Source of the DNA: Micropterix aruncella
Taxonomy: Eukaryota > Arthropoda > Insecta > Lepidoptera > Micropterigidae
DNA length: 64,000 nt
Assembly (NCBI GenBank): GCA_944548615.1
Contig: OX155961.1
Coordinates: 25,306,469 to 25,370,468, forward strand
Direction: 5' to 3'
The notes below the pieces were generated by a model, which worked only from the letters and a program-made list of their open reading frames with translations, searched no databases and was not told the DNA's origin. Below, in pieces: positions 18,382-29,256 of this stretch (its first letter is position 1; each line of letters begins with the position of its first letter). A program made the position numbers and the translations under genes.

Positions 18382-21024
18382 GGATCGTTCACTGGAATGC
18401 GGACGGCATTAAAAAGAAGCTCCCAACGGTGCGAGCCTTCCTGCAGGAGCAGCAGGTTGACGTCCTCCTAGTATCGGAAACGAAGCTCCTGAAGTCCGTC
18501 TCGGTACGAGTGCCCAACTACATCGTGTACCGGACGGACAACGCGACGACAGAAGGTCGCGCGTACAGGGGCACAGCCGTCTTCGTGAGGAGGACGATGC
18601 TCCACCAACAGATTGACTTGCCGCAGCTGGACTCGCTGTACGCAACGGGCATTCAGCTGAGAGCCGGCGGAGTAGATATGCGAATTCTTGCAGTCTACAA
18701 ACCGCCCAACAACCGACTGGAGACTGGCGACATCGACAAACTCCTACACCCAAAGATGCCGACGATAGTAGCCGGCGACCTCAACTGCAAGCATCCGGCG
18801 TGGAATTCGACGCGCACCAACGTAAACGGTGTGCTGTTGCTTAACCACGCCGAGAAAACAGGCTTTACGGTCGCCGGGCCGGAACAGCACACTCGCGTTC
18901 CAAACGTGCCAAGCTACTCATCAGAGGTACTCGATGTCGCCCTCCTGCACAACGTGACATTTACCTACGTGCAGGAGGTTATCTACGAGCTTCAGTCGGA
19001 TCACCTGCCAGTTCTCCTGGAAGTACAGACGGACGTGGCTACAGCGAGTCACAAAAAAGAGCGCCGCCGCGTTGACTGGGTGAAGTATGGCAAACTGATG
19101 GAGAAAGCGGTCATCAGCTATAAGACACCAGTCACCATCGGGGACATTGAGAGTCGGGTGGCCAATCTCCAAGAAGCTATCAAGACCGCGCTGGAAGCCA
19201 GCTCGTCGACGCTAGAGGCGAGTGCTACACGTCCGCGCCTCCCGCAACGACTGCGGGACAAACTGCGTGAAAAACGACGCCTGCATCGCTTTTGGGCTAC
19301 AACTCGGTGCCCAAAAGCGAAGCAACGCTTAGATGAGGCTAACGATAACCTGCGAGAAGAGCTGCAGACCCACACATCCGAGTCGTGGGAACAATTCCTC
19401 GACTCTATTAGCGACGATATGCCCTCCATCTACAGGCTAAATCGACGCCTGATGTGTACGGCTGAACCAGCGCGGCCACTACTGGATTCGACCGGGAACC
19501 TCCGCTACGTCGCCGAGGACAGAGCGACTCTCTTTGCGGACCACTTGGAGAAGACCTTCGTTCCACACGAGGTCGAGGACCCGGAACACTCCAAGTCGGT
19601 TTGCGACTTCCTCGCAATGGACGAGAAAACCCAGCCGGAGCCCAGCGAAGAGATTTCGCCGATATCTCCAGCGGAGCTCCAGCGCCGAATCCAGCAGCTC
19701 AAGCTAAAGAAGGCACCCGGCCCCGATGGCATCGGTAGCGGTGCTTTAAGAAGACTACCGCGTCGCCAGCTCCCGGCCCTTGCAGGGCTTCTCAATTCCT
19801 GCATCAGACTCGGTCACTTTCCTGAGAAGTGGAAGACGGCCAAGGTGATAATGCTGCCGAAACCTTGCAAAGACCTGCGGCAGCCGGGCAACTATCGACC
19901 GATTTCGCTGCTGCCCACTCTTGCGAAGGTCTTCGAGCGATGCGTACTGGCGCGACTCACGCCGCACCTCGCCCCGCGCGCCGAGCAGTACGGATTCCGT
20001 ACGGGCCACTCGACTACCCTGCAACTTACGCCTTACGGAGTCCTACAACAAACACCTGCACTCGGCAGCCGTCTTCCTGGACGTCGAAAAGGCGTTCGAC
20101 CGAGTCTGGCACGAGGGCCTCCGATACAAGCTGGCGACTCAGACAACGACACCGCGCCTGCTCCGAAACGTGGTGGCTTCCTTCCTCTCCGGAAGAGGAT
20201 TCTACGTCGCGGTGGAGGGCAATCAGTCAACAATTAGACCCATCGCGGCGGGAGTCCCGCAAGGAAGCTGCCTATCGCCGGCGCTATACGGAGTCTACAC
20301 GAACGACATACCGCTCAGCGCCGACGCGGAGCTGGCGCTATTTGCAGATGACGCAATGTACATGGCATCTTCAATGAACATCAAGCTCGCGGCCAAGAAA
20401 CTACAGCAGCAATTAGACCTTATGCCAGAATGGCTAAGGAAGTGGCGGATTGTCGTCAACGCGGCCAAGTCCGAGGCTATCATCACCGGCTCACTTAAAG
20501 CCTATCCAGAGCCAATGAAACTTGACGGCACCCCGGTACCGTGGAAAAACACGGTCAAGTACCTCGGGGTGCATATTGACCGTCGCCTCAACTTCTCGCA
20601 TCACGCGAAAGCGACGGTCGCCGCTTCGAAATCCGCCTTCTATGCGCTGCTGCCCATGCTTCGCTCGGCCGCGATTCCGGCGAAGACACGACTGCTGATG
20701 CTGAAGATGTACGTGAGAACAAAACTCACGTACGCGGCACCGGCCTGGTACCACCTCATATCGACGTCACAGCGGACAAATATCCAGCTGCTGATGAATG
20801 TGGGGTTGAGAAAAGTTTCGGGAGCCCCATGGTACGTCAGAAACGCTACTCTGGAACGCGACTTTAGCGAGAAAGAGTCCGTGGAGGATTACGTGAAGCG
20901 CCTCGCGCGTGCCATGTACCAGAGGGCCGACACCTCGCCGCACGAGCACATTCGTCAGCTCGCTCCGCTGCACACCAGACCGCCAGATGTCCGGAAGCCG
21001 TACCCGCGCAGTCTGCTAGACTAG
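18340..21024 (+). pseudogene. Jockey ORF2 (endonuclease-reverse transcriptase), frameshifted
   Basis: Lies in the -1 frame relative to ORF1. The AP-endonuclease domain opens with LRIVHWNADGI (about 18376) and contains LLVSETKL, GDLNCKHPAWNS and SDHLPVLLEV. The RT follows, with KKAPGPDGIG, NYRPISLLPTLAKVFERC, QYGFRTGHST, then LDVEKAFDRVWHEGL, GVPQGSCLSPALYGVYTND, the catalytic FADDAM at 20341-20358 and YLGVHIDRRL. The reading frame shifts between QYGFRTGHSTTLQL and YNKHLHSAAV (about 20022-20045), where a few codons normally present in Jockey RTs appear to be missing, as if by a short deletion. No ATG lies close to the start of the domain, so initiation is probably coupled to ORF1. No RNase H or second zinc domain is seen. 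The stop is at 21022-21024. Confidence 0.88.
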
Positions 21025-21293
21025 CGGACCACCAGCGCGGGTACTGCAGCACAGCAGTCATCGCCTCAGAAGATGCCATGTACACACTCCCGTATCATCC
21101 TATCACCATAAGACGACTGATCCGTCAGGCGTCCAATTAAGATACCTGCCACAGGGCCAGCAAGCCCTGTGAAGACCAAATGAAAGCCGGGTCGATGGGC
21201 CCGGCTCACGAGAAGCTCCACCTAACAGAGCGAATAGTGGAAGACGTCACGGGCCCCTATCAGGGCTCGTCGACTGATATTGATTGATTGATT
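21025..21293 (+). other. 3' UTR and (TTGA/TGAT)n tail of the Jockey element
   Basis: GC-rich noncoding 3' end, with 'caagccctgtgaagacc' and 'cgggcccctatcagggc' capable of short hairpins that may serve reverse-transcriptase recognition. The tail is three to four TGAT units, 21280-21293. Confidence 0.7.
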
Positions 21294-21361
21294 GGGAAAA
21301 GCGAATACTGTTACAACGAGAAAAAATAAAGATGTATATTTTTTGAGCAAACCACGCATAA

Positions 21362-21936
21362 TATACAATACAATGCAATGAACTATTCAAGTAGATAGGT
21401 ATTACTATACTTGAATGCGTCACAAAATTAAATGATAAAAATTTAATTATTAAAAACATAACTATCATGATAGTTGTCATGGCTGTAATATTATATTCAA
21501 TATTATCTACATGTATACCAATATGATTGTATAGTCAAGGAGAATAATATACTGAAATAAAAATGCAAACTCCATGTATAATTATCAAGATGAAATTATT
21601 TTAAATAAATGTAAAATAATGCCCTTGTAATTTTTTAAATAAATGTAAAATAAAACATATGAGAATAAAAATGTTACCTATCACCACACCATTAATTTAA
21701 AAAAAAATCAAGTCAGCATGGATAGTAATTTCAGAATTTTTTAACTCCCTCATACCATAAATTGGGTTTCTTATCAAATTATTGTCAATTATCTTTTTAA
21801 ATTGATCCTCTCCAAGGTTTTGATTTGCGCTAGACTCTTATTATAGCAACACACATTTTGGCGTAAATTTAATTTATTACTTTTGTCGTGATGATGAAAA
21901 TCATTATTTACAAAAACATTTGCTAGGAAGTTACTC
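21362..21936 (-). mobile_element. 3' end of a CR1-group LINE (tail family ATTGT)
   Basis: It is collinear with 53412-53531 plus 55732-56300. On the minus strand it ends in ATTGTATTGT-type repeats (plus strand acaatacaatgcaat at 21362-21376). The upstream end (about 21760-21930) is the C-terminus-coding region by homology to 56301-55981, but is more decayed. It abuts the tail of R1 copy 2. Confidence 0.65.
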
Positions 21937-21939
21937 AAC

Positions 21940-22206
21940 TTTTTTCGACTCTAGAAACATTTCTTTGTGAAAGGAGTACTTATTTTCTTGAACTACCCAG
22001 CGTAATATTATACGAGCACAGATGCCGATAGCTAATATCGATGACAAAGAAAATGCATTACCAATCTTCACGCTAAGAAATAAAACTCTTGAAAAGTGAT
22101 TCTTCGATAGGCGCAAATGGTTTCGAGCCCATTGGAGCATATTACGCCTATTCGAGGGGCAGTTTCTGGGAGCCAATGGCGTTTCTACCATTTTTACTTG
22201 AAACAT
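21940..22206 (-). pseudogene. Tc1-like transposase fragment (weak)
   Basis: The minus-strand frame 22206-21931 includes RRNMLQWARNHLRLSKNHFSR, which resembles the conserved stretch before the second catalytic Asp of Tc1-type transposases (R.R..WA..H..W....W..VLF). The catalytic DES that should follow VLF is absent, so this is at most a decayed piece. A chance resemblance is possible. Confidence 0.4.
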
Positions 22207-22339
22207 AGGTTATACAGAAAACATGCGTTCTAAAAATTTTTAAATATTAAGCAAACATTATACATAGTAATTATGTCGGAAACTCTATGCAGTGCAGTCA
22301 CTTAATCAAAAAAAGGGGTCAACCTCGGCGTGAGAGATA

Positions 22340-22930
22340 ATAAGACGGAAACTCGTAAAGACCTTCATTTTGGCGTTGTAAAAGTTGTCTCAAAATCTCA
22401 TAAAATCTCGTGTCTGCGTCGTAAGTTTTTCAAGGTTTAAGGTCACAGAAATCTGTTTTTTGCGATTACCTAGGTTTCTATAGCTCTAATGATGTTAACA
22501 CCTATGATAAAAATTATAGAGCCTAAAATTTGTGTCAAATTTTGTTCTAAACATATTTTCAAGCGCCCAACCGTTTTTGAAATAGAGGGTGAAGAGCGCG
22601 CAACGCAAAGCCATACATGGTGTTATTCACCGAAATTCACAGTTGACCTTGCATTACATTATTTAAGACTGAGCGCTGCGCGCTCTCCGCCCTCTATCTC
22701 GAATACGGGTGAGCGCATGAAAAAATGTTTTACCAAAATTTGTCGCAAATTTTATGTTTCACAATTTTTAGCGTAGACGTTACCATCGTTGAAGCTATAG
22801 AAACCTAGATAATCGGGAAAAATAGTTTTTTGTGGCCTTTCAACTTAAATAACTTATTACGCAGACACAAGATTTTATGAGACTTTTGAGTTAACTTTTA
22901 GAACGCAAAAATGAAAGTGTATACAAGTTT
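22340..22930. mobile_element. ~590-bp near-complete palindrome (fold-back element)
   Basis: The left and right halves are inverted copies over almost their whole length, centred near 22640. Pairs include 'acctaggtttctatagct' (about 22470) with 'agctatagaaacctagat' (about 22792), 'ctcataaaatctcgtgtctg' (about 22397) with 'cagacacaagattttatgag', and 'tagagggtgaagagcgcg' with 'cgcgctctccgccctcta'. There is no transposase. Target duplications were not resolved. Confidence 0.8.
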
Positions 22931-23023
22931 CAGGGCCAAACTTCAAAGGAGAACTTTAGGCAATAAAAGGAGCATTCAAAATTTGGACAGGGTATAGTAT
23001 TTAATTGAATATACTTTATTTGC

Positions 23024-23640
23024 ATTTAAAACTTAATATATAAAAAGGCGAGCTTATTGTCTCATGGCTATATCGTGCAACCGATCTAATAATATAGTGC
23101 AGTAGTACATACATAGTATCGTTTAGCGGAGTGATCTATAATTGTGTGTGTATGTGTTTTGTTTAGCACACAATATAACGGCGGTGCGGTCGGTTACGGC
23201 TACGGAGGTTCCGCTTCCTACTTCCATTGCGCCGACCGACTGGATACAAGATGGCGTTATTATGTTACGACATGTTACGACTTACAGCGATATTATGTTA
23301 CGACACCCGCCGCCGGCACGGCTGCAAGAGTAAAATCCCCTTTAATTAATGGCGGCCGCTCGAAGACAGCATTCACTTTCCTAGCGGCTCACTGACAAAC
23401 TCGCAGGGTTACTGTTTGTCGGATTTGTCGGGCATTTTATAAGTCGGGCAGACATCTCGACGGTGTTGCATTGAGATGCAGCGGACACGTAACTATACCG
23501 TCCTAAAGTTTAACTATTTTGTCCAGTTATTTCAGTCTATCGTCACCACAATAGGAAAAATAGAATAGAGCAAAAGTAGCTTCGACGACAATATAATATA
23601 TTGATCCTCAATATGTACTATAACATATACAACTCATCAA
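23024..23640 (+). repeat. R1 repeat, copy 3 (5' part)
   Basis: It carries the same opening segment as copy 2 (a LINE-tail-like 'aaggcgagcttattg', then 'taataatatagtgcagtag', 'gtgtgtatgtgttttg', 'acacccgccgccggcacggc'). It lacks the piggyBac insertion at the corresponding point and trails off at a (CA)n run. Confidence 0.7.
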
Positions 23641-23649
23641 AAAAGCAAC

Positions 23650-23722
23650 TTACATACACACGCACACACACACACACTTCCTCATGACACACACATATAA
23701 ACACACACACACACACATAGGA
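23650..23722. repeat. (CA)n microsatellites
   Basis: Interrupted CA repeats around 23653-23682 and 23687-23720. Confidence 0.8.
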
Positions 23723-25559
23723 GGGATGAACGGGCGAACTACGTGGTGAGACCTGCTCCAGTCTGCAATCCGCTAAGGAACTAGGTTTGTAATTCATAGC
23801 TGCTACAAAACAAACAATTGCGCATACACAAGTATCTATAGAGTGAATTTAAACAAATATATATCTCGGAGTTTTATTTGATTATATTCTGCGCTGGGTA
23901 TATCTGATTATATCGAATATTAACTGATTATATCAAAGATTTGCGAAATATTATAGATTATAGTGCAATTACAATGACACATACACTTGCGAGACGATAT
24001 TATACTATGGCCTTATTGGGTGCGGAAGCTGCAAAAATACTACAATAAAACCTCTATTTGTAGCACAAAAACCGTTTTACGAAGGCCGTTAAGATTAGAT
24101 CCATCGTAACTGCTCTATCAAGTGTTTCGGATGCTGCAAGTTCGGTTTCTTATTGTCAACAGGATTTTGGGTCACGCAAGACAAAAATAATATTACAAAC
24201 TCACAAAAATTTCACAGAGCAGTGAGAGCGGCTGGCGATTATTATAAAGTGCCCCAAATGAGAATTACTTTTAGTGAAAAGCTTTCTATGTATTTAGACC
24301 CCAAAATGTACGACATCGTACAAATCCTCGTCTGCAGACCAGTATAATTGTATTTAATATATCCACAAAGACTGGACCTAGTATAATTGTATTTAAAAAA
24401 AACTGTTCTTGGTTGCTCGGTGTTGGAAAAATCTGCGGTTTTTCATAAATGAAGTGGTGTCACATACAGGACCATGGGACATACGAGTATGTGCCCCATA
24501 ATTGCATTTTTTTAAATAAAATATCGAATACGGATAATTTTTAAATTATTTTTATTTACATTATTGAGAGATCATAATCGTATTAGGAAAAAAACAATAT
24601 TCTTTAAAAATATACCGTTATATTATTTTAAAATATCGTTAATGACAAACAAGCTCTGATGATTTTAAATAAAACAATAAAATATTTATGGCGACTGTTT
24701 TAATTTGTTTTTTTTTCTTTTAGTGCGGTTTTTAGTACGTATGATTTCTAAGTTAAATAACAAAATAATCCAATTTTGGAATAAATTGTAACTTTCTATC
24801 TTTATGGACCACAAGGATACTTACGTATATGTCCCATAAATGTATACAAAATCTATGGAACTAATTTTCACAAAACTTGACATACATATTATTTACATCG
24901 CCCTTTGACAGTTTTATGTATCAAACATTTCCGTACTCTACCGCAAAGCTTTTGGTCCTCAAAGGGTTAATTTATATATTTATAATTATCTTGGCAAATT
25001 CCTAAACTAATTTGTATCTGTCTTGAAGTTTCTTTAAAAGGAAGAGTTAATTCAATGATAAGTATGTTTAGCTTTCCTTACATTTTCAAAAAGTTAAGTA
25101 ATGAAAATTTAAATCCAAGAAATGGTTACCCTACATAATCGCGCTTTTCTGAACCGCTGGTAAACTTAAAACAATAACTATTCGCGCCCGACGCGACGCT
25201 GACGATAGTTCCGCCGCCGCTGCCTTTGTGAAATAACTGCGAGATAAGATTTATAAGAATTAGCGAAAACTTCTCTGTAATCCCCCTCGTTGAAGCTGCA
25301 TAGGAAAGAGGTTCCACTATTAGGCTTAAAAGTGTAGGTATAATTTATTCGAAACATTAAAGATTAATTTAGAGCGGCCGTAAAAATGTAATTTTGAGAT
25401 AAAGCCAGATATTTAATACAATAAATCCAGACAAAGCCAAAATTGGGTATCTTACTAAATTTCCTCAAGATAGATGATAATATTGAAGGCGATTGATTTA
25501 TCATTTATACATAAATCTTTATTATACAAATCAGTAATAAGTACCTAAAAGGTACTTAA
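23723..25559. other. AT-rich, mostly unclassified; possible TTAA element end at 24954-24970
   Basis: No convincing gene; a 64-codon frame (24153-24347) has no family I recognise. The sequence ggtcctcaaagggttaa (24954-24970) reads outward as TTAACCCTTTGAGGACC, a form common at piggyBac-type termini, but I could not pair it with a left end. Two diverged direct copies of a 'gggacatac..gtatgt' block lie at about 24475 and 24805. Confidence 0.35.
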
Positions 25560-26240
25560 AATACCTAAAAATATATTATGTAATACAGATCAAAGAGCAC
25601 AGAAGAGCTACTTATACCTTAGCATTAAATTCTACAATCTACTCCCTACCACTATCAAACAGCTGGAGGACGTAAAATTCAAAAAGACAGGAGATGCTGA
25701 TAGGCCACCCTTTCTTTAATCTGACCGAATTCGAGGGCCATGACTGCAAATATTGTACCAATTTAAATGATAATTTTTAAATTTCAAATTAATTTATTCA
25801 TTTTCAATTTACATTTTTACAATTTTAAATAGTCAAGACCTAACTAGGTGGTCGCCTGTTCTAAGGTAGACAATTTATTTTCATCGCTAATATTTTAGAA
25901 TTTCTTTTAACATAATCGTATTTAATAAAATTACCCTATTAATATATGTGATTTTTTTTTTTTTTAAAATAATTTATATTTGTACTTTTAGTTTTTAAAT
26001 GTATGATTAAAATTTAGTTCGATTAAGTATATAACACTTTATTAATTACTTTTGATAACACTATACTGATTACTTTACTGTTACAATGAACAAATGTTAG
26101 TAAGTACCTATTCGAGTTATTGACTATTTCAATTGTTAGACTTCTGCTTTGATTCATTTTAGTTATTGTATTTTAGCCTTTTGGAGATACCCATTAGAAT
26201 TATTAACTATTTTAATAAATAAACCTTTAGCTGGTTTTGT
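25560..26240 (+). mobile_element. CR1-group LINE 3' end, 5'-truncated
   Basis: About 25590-25720 translates with one frame break to the conserved RT C-terminus (LKFYNLLPTTIKQLEDVKFKK, then IGHPFFNLTEFEGHD). It is followed by a long AT-rich 3' UTR containing 'cctaactaggtggtcgcctgttc', a motif also present as 'cacctaactaggccgggatctg' at 38400, and ends around aataaataaacc. Confidence 0.6.
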
Positions 26241-26684
26241 AATAAGATTTTACGATGAATAACTTTTAGTAGGTTCCAAAGTTTCTTAGATACTATTTTT
26301 TAACAATCCAATTGCTAAATTTTTGACAACCTAATCATGTTAAGTCAAGATTAAAGTAGTAATGAGACTTACCACCTAACACAAATGTTTTGACACTTCT
26401 AAGAGCGGTTTTTGCCGTCAATTGGACACGATATAAACGTAAATGTAAACGTAATTATAATAATGTTTTAAACGACGATAGAGCTTACAGATAAACTTAC
26501 AGACAGTAAGTAGATGATAGAGTATTTGCAAAACCTATATACAAAAAGAAACTAATTCACCATCAAATGAAAAGATTACAACACTTGCTTGCACAACTAA
26601 TAATAGAAATAACATTAATACTTTATTAATAGGTAAGAAAGAAAATGTGGTATAATTTGATATTAATGTTTATAATAATAACCC

Positions 26685-26793
26685 TACCATGAACAACGGC
26701 GGCTGCAACGTCGCCAAAACGTCGGGTGCTACAAATTTCACGCGGTAAATTCGTTTTATCCTAAATATAATGTCAAACAACCGCGATAGTACT
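26685..26793. repeat. half hairpin F of the Penelope-related family
   Basis: Only the right arm is present: 'caacggcggctgcaacgtcg', 'caaaacgtcgggtgctac', 'cgcggtaaattcgttttatc', then 'aatgtcaaacaaccgcgata'. Confidence 0.75.
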
Positions 26794-26974
26794 CCATTTC
26801 CAATAATATAAGGGTATGTTACAACGTAATATAATAAAGTCTTACAATACATTAGGATGAAAATTAGTCAAATCTTAAGATGTTTCAACTTTTTATTGTG
26901 AAATTTCACAACGGCGGGTTTATTATGGTATGATACCTAACCCTTACAATCTCTTACTATAGCCTGTTTATATT

Positions 26975-27150
26975 TATGTGTACATGTATTTTATCATGTG
27001 TGTGTGCGTGTCATGTTATTGCATCCGATTGACAAAATTGAAAATGCAATTTCGTTAAATCGATCTCAACGGAAAATGGCGACACAGTCAAGAATCCGGA
27101 CCTCACAATGTAAGATTAGGCGACCTAACTATTATGCCAACATTAGGAAC
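26975..27150 (-). mobile_element. tRNA-headed SINE, copy 2
   Basis: The same body as 16200-16386 ('caatttcgttaaatcgatct', 'caacggaaaatggcgac'). The A box survives at 27123-27138 (TTGGCATAATAGTTAGG); the B box is decayed (GTCCGGATTCTTG). Confidence 0.65.
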
Positions 27151-27204
27151 TAACCACTATGCCCTGACCATTATGATTAACCATTATTACCTAACCATTA
27201 TGCG
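27124..27204. repeat. tandem reiteration of the SINE A-box segment
   Basis: Five versions of 'ctaaccattatgcc' begin at about 27124, 27149, 27163, 27176 and 27190, most with a 13-14 bp period. This looks like local slippage duplication of the A-box region of the SINE next to it. Confidence 0.6.
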
Positions 27205-27484
27205 TTTCTAAATTTCACGGAATCATTAAATATATCTAATCCTTTACACGTAGTATTAAAAACACGATACATTCTGAAGAAAAGTCTATTCGATACAATA
27301 TTGCTATTGAAAGCGGCAACAGAATATGTAAAATGTATGAGAGCTCCTCATTAGTCGCGGTGGCGAACGAAACTGCACAGTTTCTAGACTCCCTGGGCTG
27401 TCTAGTCGATTGCTGTTGATTTACAGTTTGCTGACGATTTAAAACTGTTTCTTTTCTCTCGACGAAATATAATACACATAATTA

Positions 27485-27540
27485 GAAGTAATACAACTCT
27501 CGTGGCATCGGTGGTTTCTGTAGAGCGATCATTCAATAGT
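27485..27540 (+). pseudogene. possible hAT transposase dimerisation-domain scrap
   Basis: The plus strand translates to LVASVVSVERSFNSLYSRN, resembling the hAT C-terminal signature (VSVERSFS.L). Upstream sequence is not readable as hAT, so only a scrap remains and chance cannot be excluded. Confidence 0.35.
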
Positions 27541-28290
27541 CTATATAGCAGAAATATGAGGCCTGAAGGTAGGTGATAGAGAAGCTACTGCAATGTGACT
27601 TCTTATGACGGGTCTCGGTCCCAAAATCCACGACCATTCGAGGTTTGCAACGGATCCAGTCCTAATATATCGATATACGGAGTCATGACAAAAGGATGTA
27701 TAGCCCTTCAAAGGGTTATTTTCTGCCAAGTGAAGGTTAGGCTCTCAGACGCGTAGATAAAAACGACAGAATGGTGTTTTTATCCATAGTACACTTTGGA
27801 AGTATTAAAACTGAGATGCGAGAATATCTGGAAAAATCAGTTGTTGAGCGTGAGCCCAAGAAATATAGGGTCGGACCGCGACAAACACGTTCATTTACGC
27901 AAATATATTACCACAATGGTTTACGCAAATGTCACACACTGAAAACAAAAGTGACACTAAACGAAATTTGGCGGTATTGAAATACAGTGACATCTGAAAC
28001 CTACAGGAAAAACTTCTTCATCTCCATAGACCGGTTTCTTAATAGTTCACTTTGATATCGCTAGATGCCCCATTGTGTCACTTCATACTTTTAGGTTTTG
28101 TGCTTGATTTTTAAATAAAAACCGACACGTATCCAGTTCGCGTCCGGTATTCGGCGACAACTGTTCATTGGGTAAGTGAAAAAGTGACATATTTTGTTTA
28201 GCGTCAGTTATGTCGTAGCTTTTCATGAAATAATTATAAATATTTGAATGAAAAAGTGACAGTTTTTTTGCCATAATAATAATAATATAC
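27541..28290. other. unclassified
   Basis: Small frames on both strands (for example 27771-27980) show no recognisable family. The motif 'aaaacaaaagtgacact' recurs at about 27940 and in the tandem pair that follows. Confidence 0.3.
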
Positions 28291-28436
28291 GGCACTAAGC
28301 AAATAAATACTTGACAATTTAAAAACAAAAGTGGCACTATGCTAAACTTTTTCAAAACTCAAAGGCACTGAGCAAAAATATACTTGACAATGTGAGAAAT
28401 AATGTGGCATTCTGCTGAACTTTTTTTTATTATTAT
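28291..28436 (+). repeat. 73-bp tandem repeat, two units
   Basis: Units start at 28291 (ggcactaagcaaataaatac) and 28364 (ggcactgagcaaaaatatac), each continuing 'ttgacaat', 'gtggca' and 'ctgctgaactttttt'-type sequence. Confidence 0.65.
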
Positions 28437-28718
28437 GTTGTTGCCATACCTACCTGTTAATTAAATAACAATCCAACAGATTCTGTTAGAATAATACCTG
28501 AAGTAGGTACTATTGAAAACGACAACAGAACATCTATTCTAATTCATAAACGAGTTATTGAAGTCATAAAAATGTCAAAATCTTTAAAAGTCATACTGAA
28601 AAATTGGGTTTTTCTTTTAGTTTCACTTTTGTTTTCAACCTGCGAAAATTCAATGTAATGTTGGCCTCAACAAGGCATCTATTTACCGAATTTCAAGTTT
28701 ATTGTCATATATTTAGAG

Positions 28719-28880
28719 ATTTAAATATGAATAGTACACCCCTGGTGCACTGACCACAACCTTTGCAACTCTTGCCATGACCTGACGCATGTATGCCTGA
28801 ATGCCAAATTTCAGCTCAACCGGTTTAAGGGTTTGAGCGCTATCATGAAGGAATATATACAGACACGCTAGCGACAAACT
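28719..28880 (+). repeat. R5 repeat, plus copy 2
   Basis: It shares 'caactcttgccatgacc' and 'atgccaaatttcagctcaa' with the other R5 copies. Confidence 0.6.
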
Positions 28881-29027
28881 TCCATCTGGAAATGTTCTTA
28901 ACCCTCCAACCGCGGTAGACGCGCTAGTCGCGTTCAGCTCTCCCCAACTTCCAGCTATTGCCCTTTCCACAAAATCTTTGAGCTATTACTGCGGCGGGAG
29001 GCGCTATTTCCGCGACGAATCTTTTTC

Positions 29028-29256
29028 TATAAATAGGATAGAAAACGAATTTACCGCGTGAAATTTGTAGGACCCGACGTTTCGGTGACGTTGCAGCCGC
29101 CGTTGTCTAGGGTAGACCGCCGTTGTCTAGAGTAGGGTGAGTCTACCCTAGACAACGGCGGCTGCAACGTCACCGAAACGTCGGGTTCAACAAATTTCAC
29201 GCGGTAAATTAGTTTTCTATCCTATTTATAATGTCAAACAACCGCGATAGTCTTCG
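29028..29256. repeat. palindromic hairpin G, with enlarged loop
   Basis: Both arms and both outer tags are present ('ctataaataggatagaaaac' at the left, 'ttttctatcctatttataat' and 'gtcaaacaaccgcgatagtc' at the right). The loop is enlarged by a second 'gccgttgtctag' unit. An abortive duplication inside the loop is likely. Confidence 0.8.

Larger units (their letters stand above)
16566..21293 (+). mobile_element. full-length Jockey-clade non-LTR retrotransposon
   Basis: A perfect 11-bp target duplication (gggaaaagcga) flanks it at 16555-16565 and 21294-21304, and R1 continues across it. The element starts CATCTCCATTCGCTGCC, typical of Jockey 5' ends with an internal promoter. It then has an ORF1 with three zinc knuckles, an ORF2 with AP endonuclease and reverse transcriptase and no RNase H, and ends in a short tandem tail (ttgattgattgattg) in place of poly(A). 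It is 5'-complete, so it probably inserted with its promoter. A frameshift in ORF2 makes this copy non-autonomous. Its GC content is far above that of its surroundings. Confidence 0.92.
3021..21366 (+). repeat. R1 repeat, copy 2, split by two large insertions
   Basis: R1 sequence is found at 3021-3418, 15535-16565 and 21305-21366. The order and joins match copy 1 once the piggyBac element (3419-15534), a SINE (about 16200-16386) and the Jockey LINE (16566-21293) are removed. At 3021-3070 the opening motif is present as an extra partial copy before a short LINE-tail-like segment (3072-3185) that also precedes copy 3. A (CA)n run lies at 15803-15825. Confidence 0.75.

Noticed and set aside
17208..18753. 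Several minus-strand frames across the Jockey ORFs
   Set aside because: GC-rich shadows; no domain recognised.
15803..23722. Clusters of (CA)n as possible regulatory DNA
   Set aside because: They sit at equivalent points in R1 copies and behave as repeat-internal microsatellites.
24153..24347. 64-codon frame as a piggyBac C-terminal remnant near a TTAA end
   Set aside because: It has no Cys-rich pattern and no transposase motif. Only the terminus-like sequence at 24954-24970 remains, unpaired.
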